DNA of 5,051 nucleotides from Kiritimatiellia bacterium (GTDB lineage Bacteria > Verrucomicrobiota > Kiritimatiellia > SLAD01), in NCBI GenBank assembly GCA_007125875.1, contig SLCI01000013.1:1-5051 (forward strand), in the 5' to 3' direction. Under the pieces are notes generated by a model that was not told the DNA's origin, searched no databases, and was given only the letters and a program-made list of their open reading frames with translations. The first letter of the stretch is position 1. Every line of letters begins with the position of its first letter. The position numbers and the translations under genes are program-made. Positions 1 through 5,051 of the stretch are shown piece after piece.

Positions 1-43
1 CCGACAGCATCGCAACGGGTAGCAAGAATTTCTTCAAGCTCAT
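1..43 (-). CDS. 5' end of an exported-protein gene (partial, runs off the left edge)
   Basis: Only the first 14 codons are inside the window: ATG at 43-41 and then MSLKKFLLPVAMLS. Two lysines followed by a hydrophobic run is the start of a Sec signal peptide or lipoprotein signal, so the product is probably exported. The start is supported by a very good Shine-Dalgarno sequence (AGAAGGAG) six bases upstream. The gene is divergent from the TonB-dependent receptor at 597, with about 550 bases between them, so the two could serve the same uptake system. That is inference only. No family can be named from 14 residues. Confidence 0.72.
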   Translation of the reverse strand, partial: MSLKKFLLPVAMLS

Positions 44-49
44 ATCTGA

Positions 50-57
50 CTCCTTCT
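50..57 (-). promoter_or_regulatory. Shine-Dalgarno site of the left-edge gene
   Basis: The minus strand reads AGAAGGAG, then a six-base spacer and ATG. This is close to the ideal complement of the 16S rRNA 3' end and is the main evidence that a real gene starts here and leaves the window. No clear sigma70 promoter is visible upstream; TTGGTT and TAATGG on the minus strand are weak and separated by 19 bases. Confidence 0.75.
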
Positions 58-213
58 GTTAATGACGACCATCCATTAGGAATGATCAAGTGCCTGTAAC
101 CAAGGTCGAAGTGTATGCGTCCGCTCGCCCGCACACAAGTGAATTTAAGGGCTTTTGGAGTACCCGTGTCGGCACGCTTGTAGGGCCTTCCGTTTCCCCC
201 GGCAACTTGGAGT

Positions 214-230
214 GCGCCGCTCTGCGGCGC
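214..230. repeat. GC-rich hairpin (7-bp perfect stem, 3-base loop)
   Basis: GCGCCGC (214-220) pairs perfectly with GCGGCGC (224-230) around the loop TCT. On the + strand it is followed by only three Ts, so it is a poor intrinsic terminator. The surrounding context (TTGGAGTGCGCCGC...CTTTGG) resembles dispersed intergenic repeats I associate with Verrucomicrobiota-like genomes, which is a recollection and not a verified match. Confidence 0.55.
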
Positions 231-363
231 TTTGGATCGAGCGCGGGAAGTCGGTTGAGTAGGGGGATCCGATTAAGGGTGGCGAGGAGGAGTGTATGTG
301 ACACGTCCCTGCCGCGTTCCATGTCGAGCGACGTTCCATCGGCATAGGCTGTTGGTGGTACAT

Positions 364-392
364 GAGATCCCTCGACTTCGCTCGGGATGACA
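364..392 (-). repeat. Dispersed repeat of the TCATCCCGAGCGAAG type
   Basis: The minus strand reads TGTCATCCCGAGCGAAGTCG and continues to GAGGGATCTC. This is a familiar short intergenic repeat found in many unrelated bacterial genomes. Its six-frame translations give the well-known spurious peptides CHPERSRGI and VIPSEVEGS, and both appear here. Its ends carry the inverted pair ATCCC (367-371) and GGGAT (384-388). It argues that the open frames crossing this stretch are not real proteins. Its biological role is not established. Confidence 0.65.
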
Positions 393-424
393 ACATCGCA
401 GAAGGGTGTGTTTTTGGCACGCCC

Positions 425-445
425 CCAGCGAGCTTGCCTCGCTGG
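425..445. repeat. Perfect inverted repeat (8-bp stem, 5-base loop)
   Basis: CCAGCGAG (425-432) and CTCGCTGG (438-445) are exact reverse complements around the loop CTTGC. No T-run follows on either strand, so it is not an obvious intrinsic terminator. It could fold in a leader RNA of the receptor or be part of a dispersed repeat; the sequence does not decide. Confidence 0.6.
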
Positions 446-596
446 AGCGAAAGCTTGGGCGATAGCCATGAGCTGATGGTGATGACAAAGGCTTGAGCGA
501 GGGTAGAGCAGGCGCAGGACTCGCTCAGCCCGTTTGCGTTTCTCTAGTGCCGTCCACTCTTGACGAGCAGGGCGCAATTGGGTACCGCTAACTTTG

Positions 597-2615
597 ATGA
601 AAGCTGCTTCGCTGATTGCAGTCCGCCCCCTCTGGCTGAGTCTCGTGATTTGCCCGCTTCTTGGGCCTTCAACTTGGGCCGACAGCCCCCATCAGATACC
701 GCCCGTCGTGGTCAGCGCCCGCGCTTGGCCCGAGCCCGCTGAGCATCTGCCCACCTCTGTTGCCGTGTGGCATCCCCAAATGCAGTACTGGTCACTGAAT
801 GGAGGCCTGACTAGCTGGGCCGATGAAACGCCCGGCATCTCGCGCACGGCGGACGGCCCTTGGGCCAGCGACCTCTCGATCCGGGGTCTGTCCGGTGACC
901 GCATCGTGGTCACGCTCGATGGAGCGCGTTTGGCGACCGCAACGGATTTGGCGGCTCGGCTCGCGTTGATCGATGCGGCTTCCATCGAGCGGGTGGAAGT
1001 GTTTAAGGGGCCGGTGTCCGCACTATACGGTTCCGGTACACTTGGCGGTATGGTCAATGTGGTATTGGCTTCGCCGGTGTACACCATTGAACCGACCGTG
1101 CAGCAACGTCTGCGCTTGGGTGCCCTGCACAATCCGGACGGATATATGGCGCATTATGGCGTCACGCATAGTGGGCCGAGTCAGTACGCGTCCGCCAGCC
1201 TGACCGCGCGCGATGCGGATGCCTATCGCGACGGAGACGGCAATCGCGTCCGCAACACTCAGTTCGCCGATCAGGCCCTCACCCTACGCGTTGGACAACG
1301 ATGGAGTAACGCAGCAGACTCGGATGTGCTGGTCCAACTTCATCGCGGCTCGGATATCGGTATTCCAGGCTCGGGCAGCGCTCCGCTGCCCGCACGCGCG
1401 GACGTCACGTATGATGAGGCGCATCGCCTGCTGGTGGCCCTCAACAATCGATTGGCGGTCGATGGCGCCCACTGGCAGGCCAGTCGATTGAGTCTCTACT
1501 TTCAACAGATTGAGCGCACCGTCCGGATTGATAATTTTCCAGCCGGACCCATCGAGCGGATTCAGCCAGTCGGTCGTCACGACACATGGGGGGCGCGATG
1601 GCTGAATCATCTGGAGTGGGGCGATCATCGTGTCGGTGCCGGTGTGGAGACGTGGCGCCGGGAACTGGATTCCACCCGTGACCGATTTTTCGTGGATGGC
1701 TCCGTGCAGTCCGACCGGCCATTGCCAGAGGCAAGCGAATGGTCCTATGGTGTATTCGCCGAAGATCGTTGGAGCCTACATCCAAACTTTACAATCGTCG
1801 CCGGAGCTCGCTTGGACGGGTTACGCATTGAGAATCGGGCCACGCCGCAATGGGACGCGGACGCTGAGCAGGACGTGAATTGGAACGCGCATGCCGGATT
1901 CCGCTGGAACGCCACCGAACATTGGGCGCTACGTAGTGTGGCGGCAGCCGGCTATCGAGCGCCTTCGATAGAGGAGCGCTATCAATTTCTTGTGCTCGGC
2001 GACGGCCAAATCAAACTCGGTAATCCTGACCTCGACGCCGAGCGCTCCAGCTTTTGGGAGGTTGGCGTGAATTGGGATCAACACCAGTGGTCCGCCGAGT
2101 TGACCGGGTTCGTTAACGCCTTGCGCAATCGTGTTGGAGAAGAGCGCGTCGATGAATCCACCCTGCGCAACGCCAGCATCGATCGCGCCCGCATTTATGG
2201 CATGGAGGCGGAGGCACGACGTCAACTGAGCGATCAGTGGGGCGCGCATGCTTCACTGGCTTGGCTGCAGGGCGATGACCGCACGAGCAGGGAACCGCTA
2301 CCCGATATCGCGCCGCTGACCGGTTCGCTTAGTGTCAGCTATCGCCCCGCCGAGGCGTGGGTTGCCCGTGCACGCGGCGTCTTCGCTGCCCGACAGGATC
2401 GGGTACCGGACGGCACCGAGGAAACGCCCGGTTCGGCGCGCGTGGATGTGTCCGTCGCATACACGCTCGAGCGCGGCCCGGCCACGCATCAACTTCGACT
2501 GACCGTGTTAAACGTCGCCGACACCGCTTGGCGGGATCATCTTTCTACGTGGCGCGGCAGCCCGCACAACGAACCCGGCCGGTCCATACAATTAGCGTGG
2601 GAAGCAAGCTTCTAG
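597..2615 (+). CDS. TonB-dependent outer-membrane receptor
   Basis: A 672-residue TonB-dependent receptor, normal length for the family. It should form a 22-stranded outer-membrane barrel with an N-terminal plug and import a scarce ligand using TonB-ExbBD energy. Residues 1-28 are a signal peptide with likely cleavage at STWA/DS. PPVVVSA (35-41) is a candidate TonB box. The plug spans about 45-158, including IRGLSGDRIVVTLDG (95-109) and IERVEVFKGPVSALYGSG (130-147). The rest is barrel strands, ending LAWEASF with a terminal Phe as usual. YRAP (453-456) and NPDL (476-479) resemble the FRAP/NPNL box of haem-type receptors, but no His lies between them, so the substrate (haem, siderophore, cobalamin, metal) is unresolved. 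ATG at 597 is chosen for the signal peptide; the adjacent TTG at 594 adds only one residue. No clear Shine-Dalgarno precedes it, which is odd beside the other genes here. Confidence 0.95.
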   Translation: MKAASLIAVRPLWLSLVICPLLGPSTWADSPHQIPPVVVSARAWPEPAEHLPTSVAVWHPQMQYWSLNGGLTSWADETPGISRTADGPWASDLSIRGLSGDRIVVTLDGARLATATDLAARLALIDAASIERVEVFKGPVSALYGSGTLGGMVNVVLASPVYTIEPTVQQRLRLGALHNPDGYMAHYGVTHSGPSQYASASLTARDADAYRDGDGNRVRNTQFADQALTLRVGQRWSNAADSDVLVQLHRGSDIGIPGSGSAPLPARADVTYDEAHRLLVALNNRLAVDGAHWQASRLSLYFQQIERTVRIDNFPAGPIERIQPVGRHDTWGARWLNHLEWGDHRVGAGVETWRRELDSTRDRFFVDGSVQSDRPLPEASEWSYGVFAEDRWSLHPNFTIVAGARLDGLRIENRATPQWDADAEQDVNWNAHAGFRWNATEHWALRSVAAAGYRAPSIEERYQFLVLGDGQIKLGNPDLDAERSSFWEVGVNWDQHQWSAELTGFVNALRNRVGEERVDESTLRNASIDRARIYGMEAEARRQLSDQWGAHASLAWLQGDDRTSREPLPDIAPLTGSLSVSYRPAEAWVARARGVFAARQDRVPDGTEETPGSARVDVSVAYTLERGPATHQLRLTVLNVADTAWRDHLSTWRGSPHNEPGRSIQLAWEASF

Positions 2616-2631
2616 CGGCTATGTTGAGGAG

Positions 2632-2740
2632 TTTCCAACGATTGGAAAAACCGCCAAAAAAGTTTCCAACGACTGGAAAAAAGGGCGCAAAAAGTTCCAA
2701 CGATTGGAAAACTGAGGAAAATTTCTTCCAATGATTGGAA
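2632..2740. repeat. Array of four palindromes at exact 31-bp spacing
   Basis: Four copies of the palindrome TTCCAA-YGA-TTGGAA lie in tandem: 2632-2648 (17 bp, perfect arms), 2663-2679 (one T-to-C change, CTGGAA), 2695-2709, and 2726-2740 (centre TGA instead of CGA). Centres fall at 2640, 2671, 2702 and 2733, all 31 bp apart, about three helical turns. The central YGA has the same orientation in each copy. The linkers are A-rich with short GC cores (CCGCC, GGGCGC, CTGAGG) and differ in sequence, unlike a simple tandem duplication. The array fills the gap between the receptor stop codon and the tRNA-His 3' end. On the minus strand copies 3 and 2 are followed by CTTTTT or CTTTTTT, so they could also act as weak terminators for the tRNA. 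A protein-binding operator array or a dispersed intergenic repeat family are the main readings. It is not a normal CRISPR: repeats and linkers are too short. Confidence 0.9.
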
Positions 2741-2745
2741 AAAGA

Positions 2746-2823
2746 TGGGGTGAGTGACGGGACTCGAACCCGCGACATTCAGGACCACAACCTGACGCTC
2801 TAACCAGCTGAGCTACACCCACC
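2746..2823 (-). tRNA. tRNA-His (anticodon GTG)
   Basis: A complete cloverleaf on the minus strand. The acceptor stem GTGGGTG pairs with CACTCAC (one G-T wobble), the D stem is GCTC/GAGC, and the anticodon stem TCAGG/CCTGA encloses the loop TTGTGGT, giving anticodon GTG at 2788-2786. The T arm GCGGG-TTCGAGT-CCCGT closes with one G-T pair. The extra G at -1 (2823) faces C73 (2749), the identity pair of histidine tRNAs in most bacteria. CCA (2748-2746) is encoded. The gene reads histidine codons and has its own promoter. Its 3' end is only five bases from the last palindrome of the neighbouring array. Confidence 0.98.
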
Positions 2824-2840
2824 GCACGATGTAATGGGCC

Positions 2841-2869
2841 TATATACTATGCGATCACAAGCTTGGCAA
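2841..2869 (-). promoter_or_regulatory. Predicted sigma70-type promoter of tRNA-His
   Basis: On the minus strand TTGCCA (2869-2864, five of six matches to TTGACA) is separated by exactly 17 bases from TATATA (2846-2841, four of six matches to TATAAT). The -10 is followed by the GC-rich discriminator GGCCC, typical of stable-RNA promoters under growth-rate or stringent control. Transcription would begin around 2830-2835, leaving a short 5' leader for RNase P removal. Confidence 0.65.
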
Positions 2870-2949
2870 GTGATTTGCCTTTTATCAAAGGCCATGCTCA
2901 CTTGGACCTATGCGGCTCATCCGGAGGATTCGCCTTCGCGTGATGGGAC

Positions 2950-2973
2950 CGGTAGGGCGAGGCATCCCTGCCG
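2950..2973. repeat. Hairpin in the spacer between pgpA and tRNA-His
   Basis: CGGTAGGG (2950-2957) pairs with CCCTGCCG (2966-2973) through eight base pairs including one G-T (or A-C on the other strand), with an 8-base loop. It lies about 45 bases beyond the pgpA stop codon, on the side where that operon's transcript should end, but no T-run follows on the minus strand. It may be a factor-dependent or weak terminator, or part of a dispersed repeat. The block around 2941-3005 has the look of a shared intergenic repeat, which is unverified. Confidence 0.5.
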
Positions 2974-3016
2974 AGCCGCGATACACAATCGGAGGTCGTA
3001 ATGAGAATGGCTGCTC

Positions 3017-3532
3017 TTACCAGCCCAAGACGTTGGTGAGAAACCAGAAGCCCGCCCAATTGGCGATCAGGCTGTAGAAGCTGGCGGCGGCATCGTCCAG
3101 CGTGATGCCGGCTCCGCCGGGAATTCTTTCGAATTGGCGCGCGGGCGGGAGTTTGAGGATATCGAAGAACCGGTTGCTGCAAAATGCCATCGGTAGCAGC
3201 CACCAGTACTCGCCGATCATGGGCAGCAGGCCCGCGAGACAGATAGGGAAGGTGAGGAATTCGTCCGCCACGATGCGTCCGTCGTCCTTCTTTTTGTACA
3301 CGCTCTCGGCCACGTCGCAGACGGGGATGGAGATCAAAGTGAGACCAATGCAAGCGGCGATGTATGCGGCCAGCGAGAGGTCGAGCGCGTACAGGCCGAG
3401 TACGATCACTACGCCCCAAATGGAGCCGACGGTGCCGGAGGCGAACGGGCTGTAGCCGAGACCGAATCCGGCGGCGAAAAAAGTCACGCCGCCCTTCACG
3501 GGGCCAGCGGCTTTGATTTGTTCCAAGCTCAT
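3017..3532 (-). CDS. pgpA: Phosphatidylglycerophosphatase A (PgpA)
   Basis: A 171-residue inner-membrane enzyme that dephosphorylates phosphatidylglycerophosphate to phosphatidylglycerol, the last step of that lipid's synthesis and a precursor of cardiolipin. The PgpA pattern is complete: GFGLGYSPFASGTVGS (22-37), then a hydrophobic segment (about 38-70), KKDDGRIVADEF (81-92) with the conserved D90-E91, another hydrophobic segment (93-118), and NRFFDILKLPPARQFE (120-135) leading to GGAGITLDD (139-147) with D146-D147. A final hydrophobic stretch ends at W171. Length matches the family. ATG at 3532 is preferred because AGAGGAG lies seven bases upstream; the frame is open for 35 more codons, but these lie inside the upstream gene and lack family similarity. 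It overlaps the upstream gene by ATGA, so the two are translationally coupled. Confidence 0.94.
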   Translation of the reverse strand: MSLEQIKAAGPVKGGVTFFAAGFGLGYSPFASGTVGSIWGVVIVLGLYALDLSLAAYIAACIGLTLISIPVCDVAESVYKKKDDGRIVADEFLTFPICLAGLLPMIGEYWWLLPMAFCSNRFFDILKLPPARQFERIPGGAGITLDDAAASFYSLIANWAGFWFLTNVLGW

Positions 3533-5051
3533 AATGATTCTCCTCTGTCCCCGAACGAAAACCGTAGGGTGCGATATCCATCTTGCTGATCGAGCCAAGC
3601 CCGAATGGGGCCGAGATCTTCCATGAGGTCCAGCCACCCGCGCATGGCGCTCAATCGTTCCCGTTGTTCACGGGTGCCGCGCTGATCCTCGAACATCAAC
3701 TTCATCGAGTACGCCGAGATCGCCATGCGCAGCGTTGAGGCGCCGGCGCGGATATCCCAGAACGCGTGTGCGGCGGCGTCGCCAGTTTGCAGGCCGGGCT
3801 GCCACCCTCCGTCATCCGCTTCCACCAAGGCCTCGGGACGATGATAACGGCCGACCAAGCGGATGAGCGGGCGTGATTGCGTGCTGATGACGAACCAGTC
3901 GTCGATGATCGTGTAGGCGACTTGCTCGCGGCTGCGGAAGCGTGCGTAGGCGGTATTGGTGGTGCTCTCGACAATATAGAGCGGGAGCCCCTCAACTTCA
4001 CGTTGCGCGGCAACCAAGCCCCAGCGCCAGTGCGCGTTCAGTTGGTCCAACAGTTCTTGCACGCGCGCAAACGTTTCGGCGTGATCGTTGATTGGCCAAG
4101 CCAGCGTAATCGAAGGGACAGAGATGCCGAATATCGAGCCGGCGAAGTCACCACCGGTGACGGCGGCCAGCACGGGGCCGGTCGGTTCGGTCTGATAGAG
4201 TCCTTGCAGAATTTGGCTGCCATAGATCGGTAGCCGGTTCTGCATGAACGTGTATAGCGCGTCGGGCTCCGCACCGAGCATCAGGAAGGGCAGGCCGCCG
4301 AAAATGCGCGAAGGAATCTCAATATCCGGCGTGCCGATTCGAGGCCAGTCGCCGGACTCGTGTGTGCTGATGTGTCCGGCCAAGCCGTTGGTGTCGGCCT
4401 GCGAGAGTGCAAAGTTGTAATAGGTCTCGCCGCCATCAAGGTCGAGGCCGCGAAACCAGCCGAAATCCAATTCCGTCTCCTCATCGGGCGTTCGCAAGAC
4501 GTGCTCGATCGGGAAGCGGGTGGTGAGGCCATCGTAGACGTCGAGGATGTGGCGTACCGCATGGGGATCCGTAGAATAGACGCCAATGAGCACGCCTTCA
4601 ACAAGGGCAATCGATAACTGTTCGCGTCGCGTGTCGTCGGTTTCAACCAGCCAGTAGACGTTGCCGCCATGGCGCGGTTCCATTTGAAAACCGCTTAAGC
4701 GACCGCGTTGTAGTAGCCAGCGTAGGCGGATGCTTTCGCCCCCAATCCAGCCGGCAAGGATCCAGGCCGGCTCGTGGGTGGGGCCAAGCGCGGGACTGTG
4801 CGCAATCAGTACATCGCGCGCGAGCAACTTGTCGAGCCATGGGCGAATGTCGCCGTCGCCGCTCCATTCGTTAATTTCGTCCATGTCGAGGCCGGTCGAG
4901 GCCAGGAAGGTTTCGATCAGAGGATTGCCCGTGAAGGTGTCCCAGCGCTCGGCGAGCAAGCGGTGATGGCTCATATAGACGCTATTATCGGGGAGCAGGC
5001 GATAGAGGGCTTGGGGGCGATAGGGCACATGAAAGAACCAGTACAGGGCCG
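3529..5051 (-). CDS. Unrecognised, probably membrane-anchored envelope protein (5' end missing)
   Basis: 506 codons are visible and the frame stays open to the right edge, so the start lies outside. A GTG at 5028 could serve formally but has no Shine-Dalgarno sequence. The residues upstream of it (ALYWFFHVPYRP) look like the end of a transmembrane helix, so the protein is probably a single-pass anchor followed by a large exported domain. That domain begins ALYRLLPDNSVYMSHHRLLAERWD and has alternating hydrophobic strands and aromatic motifs (DFGWFRGLDLDGG, AHAFWDIRAGAS). It has the general feel of DUF3352-like proteins of unknown function, but I cannot assign a family or enzyme motif. The last codons contain the pgpA ribosome binding site and the stop TGA overlaps the pgpA ATG, so the two form an operon. 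The gene itself is certain; its function is unknown. Confidence 0.88.
   Translation of the reverse strand, partial: ALYWFFHVPYRPQALYRLLPDNSVYMSHHRLLAERWDTFTGNPLIETFLASTGLDMDEINEWSGDGDIRPWLDKLLARDVLIAHSPALGPTHEPAWILAGWIGGESIRLRWLLQRGRLSGFQMEPRHGGNVYWLVETDDTRREQLSIALVEGVLIGVYSTDPHAVRHILDVYDGLTTRFPIEHVLRTPDEETELDFGWFRGLDLDGGETYYNFALSQADTNGLAGHISTHESGDWPRIGTPDIEIPSRIFGGLPFLMLGAEPDALYTFMQNRLPIYGSQILQGLYQTEPTGPVLAAVTGGDFAGSIFGISVPSITLAWPINDHAETFARVQELLDQLNAHWRWGLVAAQREVEGLPLYIVESTTNTAYARFRSREQVAYTIIDDWFVISTQSRPLIRLVGRYHRPEALVEADDGGWQPGLQTGDAAAHAFWDIRAGASTLRMAISAYSMKLMFEDQRGTREQRERLSAMRGWLDLMEDLGPIRAWLDQQDGYRTLRFSFGDRGESL
3540..3546 (-). promoter_or_regulatory. pgpA Shine-Dalgarno site inside the upstream gene
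   Basis: AGAGGAG on the minus strand, seven bases before the pgpA ATG, within the final codons of the upstream gene. Together with the ATGA overlap it fixes the pgpA start and suggests that ribosomes finishing the upstream gene reinitiate on pgpA. Confidence 0.85.

Larger units (their letters stand above)
58..596. other. Long intergenic region with repeat-like sequence and no convincing gene
   Basis: About 540 bases lie between the divergent gene starts. Reading frames of up to about 160 codons are open here on both strands, but none has a good ribosome binding site, recognisable domain or membrane segment, and they overlap one another. That is typical of GC-rich noncoding DNA. The stretch contains a GC-rich hairpin (214-230), a dispersed-repeat-like motif (364-392) and a perfect 8-bp stem hairpin (425-445). 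No cobalamin-riboswitch box, Fur-like box or strong promoter for the receptor was found. It is best read as an intergenic region enlarged by repeat insertions, also carrying the receptor's 5' leader. Confidence 0.6.

Noticed and set aside
86..577. A 163-codon minus-strand open frame, with an 85-codon + strand frame (90-347) opposite it
   Set aside because: No Shine-Dalgarno site, no recognisable domain, low-complexity basic composition, and it crosses the VIPSEVEGS repeat known for spurious translations. Overlapping frames on both strands are equally open.
560..593. Promoter TTGACG (560-565) just upstream of the receptor
   Set aside because: The -35 match is good, but 17 bases further the sequence is TACCGC, not a credible -10, and the start site would leave almost no leader.
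58..596. Cobalamin riboswitch or Fur box upstream of the receptor
   Set aside because: The segment near 241-270 (GGGAAG...GGGGGATCC) looks loosely suggestive, but the conserved B12 box and GCCACTG-like core are missing. No Fur-like inverted repeat is present.
640..660. Lipobox around Cys19 of the receptor signal peptide
   Set aside because: LVIC has Ile at -1, where lipoboxes need Gly, Ala or Ser, and outer-membrane receptors of this type are not usually lipoproteins; the STWA/DS cleavage site is better.
2632..2740. CRISPR array
   Set aside because: Repeats are 15-17 bp and linkers about 14-16 bp, A-rich and partly similar; there is no cas gene and the palindromes are nearly complete. A CRISPR has longer repeats and spacers.
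2632..2823. Integrated element using tRNA-His as attachment site
   Set aside because: No integrase gene is visible and no second copy of the tRNA 3' end was seen in the window; the nearby array alone does not show integration.
3001..3039. A 12-residue + strand ORF (MRMAALTSPRRW) with GGAGG five bases before its ATG
   Set aside because: The ribosome binding site looks good, but the peptide is tiny, overlaps the pgpA 3' end in antisense and has no visible promoter. Probably chance, or part of the repeat-like spacer.
2898..3581. A 227-codon minus-strand frame overlapping pgpA
   Set aside because: It is an Arg/His-rich shadow of pgpA in another frame with no family features; the pgpA frame has the complete motif set and a ribosome binding site.

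Overview
The window is a GC-rich bacterial chromosomal segment. It holds two genes complete inside the window, one tRNA gene, and two genes cut by the window edges. The + strand carries a TonB-dependent outer-membrane receptor (597-2615), so the host is a diderm. The tRNA-His encodes its own CCA end and has the usual extra G at -1 paired with C73. Shine-Dalgarno sites of the GGAG type precede two of the genes. The phylum cannot be fixed from this. Several intergenic elements (the TTCCAA/TTGGAA palindrome array, a CCCGAGCGAAG-type repeat, GC-rich hairpins) resemble repeat-derived sequence I associate with Verrucomicrobiota/Kiritimatiellota and some Gammaproteobacteria, but that is memory-based and weak.

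Layout. Positions 1-43 (minus) are the first 14 codons of a gene with a strong ribosome binding site and a signal-peptide-like N-terminus. About 550 bases without a convincing gene follow, built from dispersed-repeat-like sequence and hairpins. The divergent TonB-dependent receptor comes next. Its 3' end is followed by four 15-17 bp palindromes (2632-2740) with centres exactly 31 bp apart. Five bases further lies the 3' end of tRNA-His(GTG) (2746-2823, minus), which has its own sigma70-like promoter. After a 190-base spacer with a hairpin come two minus-strand genes overlapping by the four bases ATGA: pgpA (3017-3532), and upstream of it a long unrecognised, probably membrane-anchored envelope protein (3529 to beyond 5051).

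How the parts fit. The receptor imports an unidentified scarce nutrient, possibly with the divergent exported protein. The pgpA pair is an operon: PgpA makes phosphatidylglycerol from its phosphate, and its upstream partner is translationally coupled to it, so a role at the membrane or envelope is plausible but unproven. The most unusual feature is the helically phased palindrome array, which coincides with roughly phased A-tracts between the convergent receptor and tRNA genes.
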